Below are positions 1-8,652 of a DNA stretch of 64,000 nt, piece by piece; the first letter of the stretch is position 1, and every line of letters begins with the position of its first letter. The stretch is from Anaerolineae bacterium. Its GTDB lineage: Bacteria; Chloroflexota; Anaerolineae; Aggregatilineales; Aggregatilineaceae. The notes below the pieces were generated by a model, which did not search any database, was not told the DNA's origin, and worked only from the letters and a program-made list of their open reading frames with translations. A program made the translations under genes and the position numbers. Where the stretch lies: assembly GCA_027494015.1 (NCBI GenBank), contig JAOSJP010000001.1, forward strand, positions 124,001 through 188,000, read 5' to 3'.

Positions 1-2
1 AC

Positions 3-410
3 AATGCCGACTGGATGCGCGCCGCGACGGTGCTCTTCATGAGTGACCAGAAGCTGCCCTGTGCGCCGGAAGACTGGGTGCGCGCGCTGTGGGATCGCTA
101 CGATGCACCGATTGTCGTGATCGGTCGTGGAATGCAGGGGGCGCTGCTGGCCGTGCGCGCGGATGGGTTCGTGGAGCGCGTGCCCGCCGTGTACACGCGC
201 CCGGTCGTCAGCACGATTGGCGCGGGGGACGCGCTGTTCTCCAGCTTCGTGCACGCCTACAGCGCGAGCGGCGATCCGTACCAGGCCATTCGCCGGGCGA
301 TGGTCTTCGCCTCGTACAAGATCGGCACGACCGGCGCGGCGGACGGCTTTCTGGGCGCGGAGGAGCTTGATCGCCTGGCCGCCGAGGTGTACGGCTCCCC
401 GCGCGGCTGA
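3..410 (+). CDS. PfkB-family carbohydrate kinase, C-terminal part
   Basis: The reading frame is open from the first bases of the window, so the gene starts upstream and only about 135 C-terminal residues are visible. The GAGDAL motif, in the context STIGAGDALFSSF, is the anion-hole and catalytic-base motif of ribokinase/PfkB kinases, which phosphorylate sugars or nucleosides with ATP in the cytoplasm. The helical tail after it (repeated Ala, ending GSPRG) is typical of the family. Substrate cannot be told without the N-terminal half. The next gene lies 8 bp away on the opposite strand, so the two converge. Confidence 0.85.
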   Translation, partial: NADWMRAATVLFMSDQKLPCAPEDWVRALWDRYDAPIVVIGRGMQGALLAVRADGFVERVPAVYTRPVVSTIGAGDALFSSFVHAYSASGDPYQAIRRAMVFASYKIGTTGAADGFLGAEELDRLAAEVYGSPRG

Positions 411-417
411 GGCGCGA

Positions 418-1156
418 TCAGTCTGCCGGGATGTTCAGGGCCGGGGTCGCCGGAGAGAGCAGGGCGGCGTGCAGGGTCGCGCCGGGCACATACTCGCCCA
501 GCAAAGCGCGCAGGTCTCCCAGCGCGGCGCGCACGTCGTCTTCGGCGCTGCGCGTGGTGCCCCTCGACGGTGATCAGCGCCTCGGTCGTACCGTCGCGGG
601 CGGCGCTCTGGTCGCTCTGCCGCCAGCACCAGCGCCGCGCGCTGACCAGCCCTGCCTCGTCCACGAAGATCACCTCGCCGGGATCGGGGTGCGCGATCTC
701 GTCTGTCCCCAGGTCGGTGAAACGCTCGTCACCGCTGGCGAAGCGCACGGTCACCGCGCCGGTCGTGGTGTGCCGGTCGAACACGGCCACCGGCAGCGCG
801 TAGCGGATGCTGACCAGGTTGCCCAAGTCCACCAGCAGATTGAGCGAGGGGATATCGCCGTGCTTGGTCAGGCGGCGCAGCAGGGCTTCGGCGGCGCTGC
901 GATACTGGGTCGGCTTGACGCCGAAGGCGCTGAACGCCCGCCGCCAGGCCGCCAGGCTGGGCACGTCGCTCAGCGGGGTGTCGCCCAGGCGGGCCAGGAC
1001 TGCGCGCTGCTCAGCGGCAAAGGCGGCGGCGAGCGCGGGCGGGGTGGGGCCGTTGCGCAGGTGCCGGGCGACGATCACCCCGCCGCGAATGGCCGGGAAG
1101 CGGGCCAGCAGCGCCGGGTCGTAGCGGAAGAGGGTGGGCATGGGCGAATGAGCCAT
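418..1156 (-). CDS. B3/B4 (tRNA synthetase beta-like) domain protein, with a one-base frameshift
   Basis: The protein begins MAHSPMPTLFRYDPALLARF and contains NLLVDLGNLVSIRYALPVAVFD, the core of the B3/B4 domain found in the beta subunit of Phe-tRNA synthetase and in free-standing homologues. Free-standing copies are thought to act on mischarged aminoacyl-tRNA or amino acids, but their role is not settled. The frame is broken at a run of four C (560-563 on the plus strand). Removing one base restores a sensible end, reading EDDVRAALGDLRALL and stopping at 418. Without the correction the frame runs on into the convergent kinase gene. A sequencing error or a recent mutation is equally possible. 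Confidence 0.7.
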
Positions 1157-1254
1157 CGGCGCTCGCTCCTTTGCGGGTGATGGGGCGGGTCAGATGCCCA
1201 GGGCGCGCATAGTCCAAAGATGGCTGATTGCCGGCAGATGGCCAGGCCGGTGTA

Positions 1255-2754
1255 TCAGTCCGTGCCCTGTACGATCAGCAATGCTGCTACGCCGTTTACT
1301 TCGTGCTGCGCCTCGACGTGGTCGCGCTGCGCGATCAACCAACGCGAAAGAATCGAGTCGCTTGGTGCGAATGGGTCGAGCGATTCCCCAGCTTGTTCAC
1401 GATGTACGTTGACGTTTGGGTTGGTCACAATGGCCCAGAGCCGGTTGTGGAGAGCGGCCTCTGCGTCTTCCGGCGGAATCAGGTTGGCGCGCAACAGTGC
1501 CTCGTCCTCCCAATAGCGCAGAAAAGGCAGCAGCGACAGGGCCGGTTCCATGACAAAGCCGTCTCCGGGCAGGTATTCGTCTGCCACGAACGCGCTGACA
1601 CCGTGCCAGGATTGACGCTCGTTCTCCTCGTGCATGACGCTCCACAGCACCTGCGCCGCCCCGCTGATGATCAGGATCGCAGCCAGGGCGTTGAACAAGC
1701 GCGAGCCAGGCAGCTTGGTGGCCGGAGAGGAGGACTGCGCCAGGCTCCACCTTGTTCTGCTCATCACGCTCCAGCCACGCAATACCAGTAACAGCAGTCC
1801 GGGCAACAGGACCATAAAGTAGCGGTCAACATAGATTGGGCGAATCTGTGACAGCAGGAAGACTGGTACAAGCGTCAAGATCATCAACCAGAACCAGTAC
1901 AAATCGGCGCGATCATAGCGCCAGACCTTCCAGGCATTGCGGATTCCCCCGATCAACCCCACCACCAGGGCGATCAGTGCGGGGAGTAGCAGCATAGTTC
2001 GCAGGCCGTCAGTCCCAATGCCCATGTTCGCCAGCGTGAGTGGCAGATCGGCCAGGATAGGTTTGGGAATCCACGCGATGCCGAACGAGACAACTTCCTG
2101 GGTGACGAGACGATAGATCCACCAGGCCAGCGGAGCGAGGGCGACGAGCTGTACCAGCAGCCACTGCCGGAACATCCGGCGATTGCCCTGGAGGGCGAAG
2201 CCTAGAACGGCGTACTGGGCCATAGGCAGCGCAGCGGCAAAGAAATGCGTTAGGTAAGCGGCTGCAGAACTCAGGCCAAAGCCCACCCAGCGAGCAGTTG
2301 AGCGCTTGCCGCTCAGCAGGGTCAGAAAGTAATACGAAGCCAGCAGCGCTACGACGAAGAACAGCGCATAGGGACGTGCCTGGCGCGAGAACCAGACATG
2401 ATATGGGTTGCAGGCCAGCAGTAAGCCTGCCCAGAGAGCCAGTGATCGGTTGCTGTAAAGGCGCAGTGTCACCCTGATCATCAAGGCGATGCCGCCCACT
2501 CCCAGCAAGACCGATGGCCAGCGCAACATGAGGTCGCTTCCGGTGGACAGGGCACGCATGAGCGCGAAGTACAGCGGGACGTGCACACCATCTGTGAGCA
2601 GCAGCGGCACGAACTCACCTGCTGGCGCGTCGGCGAAGAAGACCGTGAATGCTTCGTCCGACCACAGGCTGTCGTCGCCCAGGCTGATCATCCGTAATGC
2701 GAATGCGATGAGCAGGATCGCAGTGCTCAAGGCGAGAAAACGCAGCCGACTCAT
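1255..2754 (-). CDS. Integral membrane glycosyltransferase (GT39/ArnT-like)
   Basis: A protein of 499 residues. It begins with a hydrophobic helix (MSRLRFLALSTAILLIAF), followed by DDSLWSDEAFT. That is the acidic first-loop motif (DE) of the PMT/ArnT/ALG-type GT-C glycosyltransferases, which use lipid-linked sugars at the outer face of the membrane. About ten further hydrophobic stretches follow and the last ~110 residues form an extracytoplasmic tail. I chose the ATG at 2754 because it starts at the first helix and has an AGGGAG ribosome site; a longer frame upstream only shadows the Rieske gene. It is last in a minus-strand run that starts with the SUF genes. The acceptor is unknown. Confidence 0.8.
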   Translation of the reverse strand: MSRLRFLALSTAILLIAFALRMISLGDDSLWSDEAFTVFFADAPAGEFVPLLLTDGVHVPLYFALMRALSTGSDLMLRWPSVLLGVGGIALMIRVTLRLYSNRSLALWAGLLLACNPYHVWFSRQARPYALFFVVALLASYYFLTLLSGKRSTARWVGFGLSSAAAYLTHFFAAALPMAQYAVLGFALQGNRRMFRQWLLVQLVALAPLAWWIYRLVTQEVVSFGIAWIPKPILADLPLTLANMGIGTDGLRTMLLLPALIALVVGLIGGIRNAWKVWRYDRADLYWFWLMILTLVPVFLLSQIRPIYVDRYFMVLLPGLLLLVLRGWSVMSRTRWSLAQSSSPATKLPGSRLFNALAAILIISGAAQVLWSVMHEENERQSWHGVSAFVADEYLPGDGFVMEPALSLLPFLRYWEDEALLRANLIPPEDAEAALHNRLWAIVTNPNVNVHREQAGESLDPFAPSDSILSRWLIAQRDHVEAQHEVNGVAALLIVQGTD

Positions 2755-2830
2755 GGTCTGGCTCCCTGAGATATGGTGTGCTGGGGTCGAAATAGCGACG
2801 GAAGCGCAGCGAGCGCGAAGGCTGTCCCGC

Positions 2831-3145
2831 TCACTCTTCCAGGCCGATCTGAATCGTGTCCCCTTCCACGCGCACGGGGAACCAGGGCACCGGGACGACC
2901 GCCGGCATGGCCAACACGCGCCCGTCGCGGATGTCGAACTGCGCACCGTGCCGGGGACAGGTGATGGTGTACCCGTCCAGGTCGCCCTCGGCCAGCGGGC
3001 CGTCGTCGTGCGTGCAGCGATCCTCAATGGCGTAGTAGTTGCCGCTTACGTTGAACACACCGATGTAAAGGCCCTCGACCTCGAAGACCTCGCGCGCGCC
3101 AGGCGGAATCTCGGCGGTCGTGGCGACGGTGATGAAGCGTGACAC
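2831..3145 (-). CDS. Rieske-type [2Fe-2S] ferredoxin
   Basis: A small soluble protein of 104 residues with both Rieske cluster motifs: CTHDDGPL (Cys-X-His) and CPRHGAQFD (Cys-X2-His). The spacing and lack of a membrane helix match the NirD/BphF class, which shuttles electrons to oxygenases or reductases, rather than cytochrome bc1 Rieske proteins. The start is GTG at 3145, preceded by a strong GGGAGGGAG site. It follows the M50 protease gene by 27 bp in the sufS-sufU run. Similar small Rieske proteins are often found next to sufU, so a link to Fe-S assembly is plausible, but this is inference from context. Confidence 0.9.
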   Translation of the reverse strand: MSRFITVATTAEIPPGAREVFEVEGLYIGVFNVSGNYYAIEDRCTHDDGPLAEGDLDGYTITCPRHGAQFDIRDGRVLAMPAVVPVPWFPVRVEGDTIQIGLEE

Positions 3146-3172
3146 TGGAATCTCCCTCCCTGAGAATACGGA

Positions 3173-4522
3173 TTACGGCGGGTTGCGCCAGAACATGAAG
3201 CTGCGGAAGCCCTCGCGCACCAGCTCGTCGGGAATCTGGAGCACGCGGGTGAGGTCGAAGATCATCGCCCAGAAGCCGTTGGCAACAGGCGGGATGAACC
3301 ACAGCGCCAGGAAGACGATGAACAATCCATACGAGCCGATCTGCAGAAGTTGCCAGCGCGTGCGCGAGTCGAGCAGCGGCTCGATCACCCCGAAGCCGTC
3401 CAGCGGCGGGATGGGCAACAGGTTAAAGCACACCGCCGTGACTTGCAGCATGATCAGGAAGGCGACGGCGGACCACAGCGAAGCGTTCTCCCAGATCGAT
3501 CCGGACTCCGGGCTGCGCCCCAGCCAGATAGTGAACTCGATCATCGTCGTGTCCACCAGCCCGACAATGAAGGGCAGCGCCAGCAGCAGCGCCAGCAGCA
3601 GGTTCGCCAGCGGCCCCGCCGCCGAGACCGCCGCGCCCCACCACTTACTGCGCAGGCGGTGCCGCTCGATGTACACCGCACCGCCTGGCAGGCCGATGCC
3701 GCCCATGGCCAGGAAGAGCAGCGGCAGGCCGATGCTCAGCATGGGGTGCGTGTATTTGAGCGGGTTGAACGACAGGTAGCCCTTGTCCTTGACGGTGTAA
3801 TCTCCGCCCCAGTAAGCGACCAGGGCGTGGGCGAACTCGTGCAGCGTCACCGAGAAGACCCAGCCGACGAGCACGAAGACGAAGGTGAACAGCGATCTGC
3901 CGGGCAGGGCGAAGAGCAGGTAGGCCGCCAGCAGCGCCAGCCCGCCGATCAGCCAGGGACGGTTGTCGCGGCGCGGTGCGGCCTGGTCGCGCTTGCGTTT
4001 GGCGCGCCGGGTGGGGATGACCACGATCTCCGGCTCGGCGTCTGCGGGCGCGGCGGAGGCAGGGGCCGGAGCGACTGGGCGACCCGGCGGCTGGCGGCGC
4101 AGCTCGTCGCGCACGTCTTCCAGAGGCAGCGCCAGGCCTCGAAACGCCTCGCTCACCGCGCCGTTCTGCTCAAGCAGCAAGGCCAGCAGCAGGTGCCGCG
4201 AGTCCAGCGTGGACTGCCCTAGCTGAGTCGCCTCCTGCGCGGCGCGCTCGAGGGCGTCTTTGGCGCCCCGGCTGTAGCCCTTGAGCGCGACGGGTGCCTC
4301 GCGCTCGACGCCGACCGACTCGGCGACGCGCGCGTAGAGGGCGTCCGTATCCGCGCCACCCGCGCGCAGCAGGCCGCAGGCCGGGCTGTCTGGCTGGCGC
4401 AGCAGGCCGAGCAGCAGGTGCTCCACGTCCACATAGACGTTGTGGCGTTGTCCGGCTTCAAGGTTGGCGCGATCCAGGGCGGCGCGCAGGTCGGCGGTGA
4501 GCAGAGGATCAGCAGAAGGCAT
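3173..4522 (-). CDS. Clp-N domain fused to an M50 (site-2 protease-type) membrane metalloprotease
   Basis: A protein of 449 residues with two parts. Residues 1 to about 145 carry two Clp_N repeats (YVDVEHLLLGLLRQ, then STLDSRHLLLALL), the substrate and adaptor docking fold at the N-terminus of ClpA/ClpC. A Pro/Ala-rich linker and basic stretch follow. The rest is a polytopic M50 peptidase: HEFAHALVAYWGGD with zinc ligands His228 and His232 and catalytic Glu229, then NLLPIPPLDGFGVIEP, which supplies the third ligand. M50 proteases cut substrates inside the membrane. The Clp-N domain would let this one recruit soluble clients. It sits 14 bp after sufU. Confidence 0.85.
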   Translation of the reverse strand: MPSADPLLTADLRAALDRANLEAGQRHNVYVDVEHLLLGLLRQPDSPACGLLRAGGADTDALYARVAESVGVEREAPVALKGYSRGAKDALERAAQEATQLGQSTLDSRHLLLALLLEQNGAVSEAFRGLALPLEDVRDELRRQPPGRPVAPAPASAAPADAEPEIVVIPTRRAKRKRDQAAPRRDNRPWLIGGLALLAAYLLFALPGRSLFTFVFVLVGWVFSVTLHEFAHALVAYWGGDYTVKDKGYLSFNPLKYTHPMLSIGLPLLFLAMGGIGLPGGAVYIERHRLRSKWWGAAVSAAGPLANLLLALLLALPFIVGLVDTTMIEFTIWLGRSPESGSIWENASLWSAVAFLIMLQVTAVCFNLLPIPPLDGFGVIEPLLDSRTRWQLLQIGSYGLFIVFLALWFIPPVANGFWAMIFDLTRVLQIPDELVREGFRSFMFWRNPP

Positions 4523-4536
4523 CAGCAGGGCCTGCG

Positions 4537-4932
4537 CTATTCATCTTCCTGGACAGACCAACCCAGATGAGCGTAGACGCCCGCCTTGAGCACTTTGAGC
4601 GACAGCAGAGCGCATTTGAGCCGCGTCGGGCTGAGGGGGATGCCGAGCAGGTCGAGCACGTCCTGGCGGTCGAGGGCGCGCAGCTCGTCCAGCGTCTTGC
4701 CGATGATCTCCTCACCGAGCATGGACGCCGATGCCTGGCTGATGGTGCAGCCTTCGCCCTGCCAGGAGACGGCTTTGACGCGATTTTGCTCGTCAAGCTG
4801 GAGGGTCAGGTGCAGATGATCGCCGCAGAAGGGGTTGTCGTCCTCGTACTCGATGTCGGCGGGATCGAGCGGCTCTCCGAAGTTGCGGGGGTGCTGCCCG
4901 TGATCAATGATGTTCTCCATGTAGAGGTCCAT
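4537..4932 (-). CDS. sufU: SufU, zinc-dependent sulfurtransferase of the SUF system
   Basis: A protein of 131 residues. All SufU hallmarks are visible: NPFCGD (first Cys plus Asp), GEGCTISQASASML (second Cys) and LKCALLSLKVL (third Cys), the zinc ligands. SufU accepts persulfide sulfur from SufS and passes it to the SufBCD scaffold in the cytoplasm. Length is slightly short of the 140-150 usual for Gram-positive SufU. It starts with ATG after GAGGAA. It lies 65 bp downstream of sufS and just upstream of the M50 gene, in the same direction, so sufS-sufU are probably co-transcribed. Confidence 0.95.
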   Translation of the reverse strand: MDLYMENIIDHGQHPRNFGEPLDPADIEYEDDNPFCGDHLHLTLQLDEQNRVKAVSWQGEGCTISQASASMLGEEIIGKTLDELRALDRQDVLDLLGIPLSPTRLKCALLSLKVLKAGVYAHLGWSVQEDE

Positions 4933-4997
4933 CGAGGTTCCTCACAACGCTCAGATGGCTGGCGCGGCATGGGCAAGAGCGCCAGGCCAGCGGTGCG

Positions 4998-6254
4998 TCA
5001 GCCGCCCAGCCCGAAGACTCTGCGCGCATTGTAGATCGCTTCGACCAGGGCGTCCACATCGTCGCGTGTATTGTACACGTAGAAACTGGCGCGGGCTGTC
5101 GCCGCCACGCCCAGGCGCTTGTGCAGGGGCATGGCGCAGTGATGCCCGGCGCGCACGGCGACGCCCTCGGCGTCGAGCAACTGGGCCACGTCGTGGGCGT
5201 GAATGTCTTGCAGGGTGAAGGCAGCCACCCCGTTGCGCCGCGAGGCATCGGGGCCGTACAGCGTCAGGCCGGGGATTTCGCTCAGCCTGTCCAGCGCGTA
5301 GTCGGCGACGATCTTCTCGTGGGCCAGGATGTTGTCCATGCCCAGCGCGCTCAGGTAGTCCACCGCCGCGCCCAGCCCGGCGGCCTCGGCAATGGCCGGC
5401 GTGCCCGCCTCGAATTTGTGCGGCAGCTCGTTCCACGTGCTGCCCTCCAGCGTCACCCGGCGGATCATCTCGCCGCCGCCCAGGAAGGGGGGCATCGCTT
5501 CCAGCAGGGCGCGCTTGCCATAGAGCACGCCGATGCCGGTCGGCCCGGCCATCTTGTGCGCGGAGAAGGCCAGGAAGTCGGCGTCGAGCGCCTGAACATC
5601 TACGGCCAGGTGCGGCACGCTCTGCGCGCCGTCTACCAGGAAGAGCGCACCGGCGGCGTGCGCCTCAGCGATCATCTCGCGCACAGGGTTGACCGTGCCG
5701 AGCACGTTGCTGACGTGCATGATGCTGACCAGCTTCACCGGCTCGTCGCGCAGGAAAGTGCGGTAAGCGTCCAGGTCGAGCAGGCCCTCGTCGGTGACGG
5801 GGACGTAGCGCAGGCGGACGCCCGTCTGCTCGGCCAGGATGTGCCAGGGCACCAGGTTGCTGTGGTGCTCCATCTCGCTGAGCACGAGCACGTCGCCGGA
5901 GCGCAGATTCGCGCGGCCCCACGAATACGCGACCAGGTTGATGCTCTCGGTCGTGTTGCGAGTAAAAATGATCTCGCGGGGCGAGGCGGCGTTGATGAAG
6001 GCGCGCACTTTCTCGCGCGCGCCCTCATAGACGGCGGTTGCGCGCTCGCTGAGGACGTGAATCCCCCGGTGCACGTTGGCGTGGCTGGTCTCGTAATAGT
6101 GGCTCATGGCGTCAATGACCTGGCGCGGCTTCTGGCTGCTGGCCGCCGAGTCCAGGAAGACGAGCCGCTTGCCGGGGTGCACTTCCTGGTCGAGGATGGG
6201 GAAGTCCGCGCGGATGGCGGTGATGTTGAGGGGAGAAGAGTTCTGCTCGGTCAT
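4998..6254 (-). CDS. sufS: SufS cysteine desulfurase (class V aminotransferase fold)
   Basis: A protein of 418 residues, full length for SufS. It releases sulfur from L-cysteine as an enzyme-bound persulfide for Fe-S cluster building. Visible motifs are HANVHRGIHVLSERAT near the N-terminus, ATESINL-like TTESINLVA, the PLP lysine in FSAHKMAG (Lys234) and the catalytic cysteine in RAGHHCAMP (Cys373). The RAGHHCAMP form without a long insertion fits the group II desulfurases that work with SufU. The start is ATG with an AAGGA site, 10 bp after the nucleotidyltransferase gene. Its partner sufU follows, and sufBCD lies just upstream on the same strand. Confidence 0.97.
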   Translation of the reverse strand: MTEQNSSPLNITAIRADFPILDQEVHPGKRLVFLDSAASSQKPRQVIDAMSHYYETSHANVHRGIHVLSERATAVYEGAREKVRAFINAASPREIIFTRNTTESINLVAYSWGRANLRSGDVLVLSEMEHHSNLVPWHILAEQTGVRLRYVPVTDEGLLDLDAYRTFLRDEPVKLVSIMHVSNVLGTVNPVREMIAEAHAAGALFLVDGAQSVPHLAVDVQALDADFLAFSAHKMAGPTGIGVLYGKRALLEAMPPFLGGGEMIRRVTLEGSTWNELPHKFEAGTPAIAEAAGLGAAVDYLSALGMDNILAHEKIVADYALDRLSEIPGLTLYGPDASRRNGVAAFTLQDIHAHDVAQLLDAEGVAVRAGHHCAMPLHKRLGVAATARASFYVYNTRDDVDALVEAIYNARRVFGLGG

Positions 6255-6263
6255 GGGTGTCCT

Positions 6264-7025
6264 TCAGGTCCTATCCGATGCTTCCAGGACATAACCCGCC
6301 CGCGCGCAGGCGTGCGCTACAATCGGGCGCTGTTGTCTGTCAAGAATGTGCTGCGTTTGCTGTGCTACCAGCGCGTACAAATGTAGCGCAGCGCGGCACG
6401 TGTCCTCAAATGTCTCGCCGCTGAGACCCATCGCCTGCCCCTGAATCCGCGCGTATGGCTCGCCCATCTCGTCGGCTACCATGTCCCACAGCCGGTTTTC
6501 AGTGCCGTAAAGCAAGCGGTGATGCACCGAGACGATCCCTGGCAAATTCAGCACGAGCACGTTACGCTGCACGGCGGCGGTCAGCGCTCGACGCTGTTCC
6601 AGCGCGGCTACCAGCTTGAACACTTCCTCGGCCAGCCCGGCCACCTCGCGGGCGACCCAGGCATCCGCCGCACCAGGACCAAGCCGATCCCAGGTCCAGG
6701 CGATGGCGTCGCGCTGCAGGTCGCCCGCAATACCGGCAGGATCATACTGAATCTGTGCTTCCCGCCAGCCACGGATGGCCGTTCCGACGGCTCCTGGGTC
6801 CGTGAACTGCTGGCGCGCGGCTTCGACCGGGAGCCAGGCCACGTCCACCAGACGCCCGTCGCGCCACTCGTAACGTTTCTCGCCGCTGCCCAGCGCGAGC
6901 AAATCAATATCCGAGTGCGCGGACGCCTGCCCCCGCGCGAAGCTGCCGAACAGGACGACCGCCCGTGCGCCATTGGCGGCCAGCTCCGCCGTCACCGCTT
7001 CAAGAGTAGACGCGCTACCGATCAT
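6264..7025 (-). CDS. Nucleotidyltransferase-domain protein (MNT type)
   Basis: A protein of 253 residues. VVLFGSFARGQASAHSDIDL is the GSxxxG...DxD signature of minimal nucleotidyltransferases (DNA polymerase beta fold), which transfer an NMP to a protein, antibiotic or RNA. The C-terminal ~150 residues are alpha-helical with AWVAREVAGLAEEVFKLV, as in kanamycin nucleotidyltransferase-like or HEPN-containing proteins. There is no separate small HEPN gene beside it, so a classic MNT-HEPN toxin pair is not evident. It is placed between the sufD terminator and sufS and may be transcribed with sufS. Target unknown. Confidence 0.75.
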   Translation of the reverse strand: MIGSASTLEAVTAELAANGARAVVLFGSFARGQASAHSDIDLLALGSGEKRYEWRDGRLVDVAWLPVEAARQQFTDPGAVGTAIRGWREAQIQYDPAGIAGDLQRDAIAWTWDRLGPGAADAWVAREVAGLAEEVFKLVAALEQRRALTAAVQRNVLVLNLPGIVSVHHRLLYGTENRLWDMVADEMGEPYARIQGQAMGLSGETFEDTCRAALHLYALVAQQTQHILDRQQRPIVAHACARAGYVLEASDRT

Positions 7026-7117
7026 GCTCTGCCTTCGATCATGGAGCCAGATGCTGTGTGCCAGACAGCACTACCCAGCGGGAAGATCGAATACAAGGCT
7101 CAGCAGAAGATAACAAG

Positions 7118-7143
7118 AAACCGGGCCACGCACGACCCGGTTT
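7118..7143 (-). terminator. Intrinsic terminator after sufCBD
   Basis: An 8-bp perfect stem (AAACCGGG / CCCGGTTT) with a 10-base loop lies about 32 bp past the sufD stop on the minus strand and is followed by TTTCTTG. It would close the sufC-sufB-sufD transcript before the nucleotidyltransferase gene. Confidence 0.7.
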
Positions 7144-7175
7144 GCCGACTGCCTCTCTCCCCCGCACGGCCCCGG

Positions 7176-8519
7176 CTAGACTTCGCCGAGCAGCTTGCGC
7201 TCGACGTAGGCCATCATCCGCTCGCGCACGTTCTCGAACGGGATGCGGTCCAGCACCGGCACGAAGAAACCGTCCACAACCAGCTTCTCGGCTTCCTGGC
7301 GCGGCAGCCCGCGCGACATCAGGTAGAACAGCACTTCCTCTTCGATCTGCCCGGTGGCCGAGGCGTGGGTGCAGCGCACGTCGTCGGCCTGAATCTCCAG
7401 GCCGGGGATGCTGTCGGAGCGGGCGTCGTCGCTCATGATCATGGTGCGGTTGGCCTGGAAGCCGTCGGTCTTCTGCGCGCCGGGCAGCGCCTTGATCATG
7501 CCCTGCCACACCGCCCGCGAATGATCCTTCAGCACGCCCTTGAACAGCAGGTCGGACGTGGTGTGCGGCGCGTTGTGGTTCTGCTGCGTGTCCAGGTCCA
7601 TGAACTGCTGGCCGTCAGGGAAGTAAAGCGCGCTCATGCGGCCCCACGAGCCGCGCCCGTCCAGATCAATCTCCATGAACGCCTTGACCAGCTTGCCGCC
7701 CATCTGCCCGGTGATCCAGTCGAGCTGCCCGTCATGGCCGACGCGGGCGCGCTGCGTGCTGAACTCGAACATGCTGTGGCCCCAGTCCTGCAGGTTGACG
7801 AAGCGCAGCGTCGCCCCATCTCCGACGATCAGCTCGGTGGCGCCGATGAAGCTGGCGTCGGCGGGCATGGCCGGCGAAAGATTCTCGTGCAGGTAGTCAA
7901 TGGACGCGCCCTCTTCCAGCACGACCAGCAAGTGACCGAGCGTGGCGGCGGGGCGGCTGGCGTAGAAGATGCTGTGCGCGGGCAGCGTCACCGCCTGGCC
8001 GCGCGGCACGTAGAGGAAAACGCCGTGCGTCCACAGCGCCGCGTTCAGCGCCGCGAACTTGCCCTGCTGCGGCGTGACGGCGTGCGTCATCAGGTGCTGG
8101 CGCACCAGGTCGGCGTGCTCGCGGGCGGCGCTGCGCAGGTCGGTGAAGATGACGCCCTGGCCGGCCAGCGCCTCGCTCACCTCATGGTGAACCAGCCTGT
8201 CATCCACGAAGGCGAGCATCCCGCCCTGTTCGTCGCCGAGCAGGGGGCGGCGGTTGTCGGCGGGGATGTCCTCGACGCGCCCGCCGTTGGGCGCGCGCAG
8301 CACGCCCGCGCTGTCCCAGTTGATGTGCCGGTAATCGGTGCGCCGCCAGGCTTCGTCGTTGGTGGTGGGCATGGGCAGCGCCTCATAGATGTCCCAGGCG
8401 GCCAGCCTGGCTGCGCGCAGCCAGGCCGGCTCGCTGTGATGCGCGCTCAGCGCCTCGACATCGGCGCGGGTGAGCGGCGGCGCTTGAAAGTCACGTGCAA
8501 CACGACGACGGGTTGCCAC
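7176..8519 (-). CDS. sufD: SufD, Fe-S cluster assembly protein
   Basis: A protein of 447 residues, the usual SufD length. SufD forms the SufBC2D scaffold complex with SufB and the ATPase SufC, on which Fe-S clusters are built. The C-terminal beta-helix signature is clear: DTQQNHNAPHTTSDLLFKG, with the His that helps bind the nascent cluster, then SRAVWQGMIKALPGAQKTDG and DDVRCTHASATGQI. The N-terminus has PAWLRAARLAAWDIYEALP. The start is GTG with a GAGAGAGGAA site. An array of 7-bp repeats fills the gap to sufB. Third gene of the sufC-sufB-sufD transcript. Confidence 0.95.
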   Translation of the reverse strand: MATRRRVARDFQAPPLTRADVEALSAHHSEPAWLRAARLAAWDIYEALPMPTTNDEAWRRTDYRHINWDSAGVLRAPNGGRVEDIPADNRRPLLGDEQGGMLAFVDDRLVHHEVSEALAGQGVIFTDLRSAAREHADLVRQHLMTHAVTPQQGKFAALNAALWTHGVFLYVPRGQAVTLPAHSIFYASRPAATLGHLLVVLEEGASIDYLHENLSPAMPADASFIGATELIVGDGATLRFVNLQDWGHSMFEFSTQRARVGHDGQLDWITGQMGGKLVKAFMEIDLDGRGSWGRMSALYFPDGQQFMDLDTQQNHNAPHTTSDLLFKGVLKDHSRAVWQGMIKALPGAQKTDGFQANRTMIMSDDARSDSIPGLEIQADDVRCTHASATGQIEEEVLFYLMSRGLPRQEAEKLVVDGFFVPVLDRIPFENVRERMMAYVERKLLGEV

Positions 8520-8539
8520 AGGTGTTCCTCTCTCAGGGT

Positions 8540-8616
8540 GGTTATTGGTTATTGGTTGTTGGTTGTTGGTGATCAGTTGTCGGTTGTCAGTGATCGGTTC
8601 TCAGTTGTCAGATGTC
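8540..8616. repeat. Array of 11 in-phase heptamers between sufB and sufD
   Basis: Exactly 77 bp reads as eleven consecutive 7-mers: two GGTTATT, two GGTTGTT, then GGTGATC, AGTTGTC, GGTTGTC, AGTGATC, GGTTCTC, AGTTGTC and AGATGTC. The consensus is RGTTGTC. It ends 20 bp upstream of the sufD start codon. The same heptamer family recurs at 10091, 22652, 22857 and 61093. Confidence 0.85.
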
Positions 8617-8652
8617 GGCGGGGGCGGAGCAGAGCGCCGCCCCTGGGTGCGC

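Noticed and set aside
6264..7025. MNT-HEPN toxin-antitoxin pair
   Set aside because: Only one gene is present and no separate HEPN partner lies beside it; the next genes are sufD and sufS.
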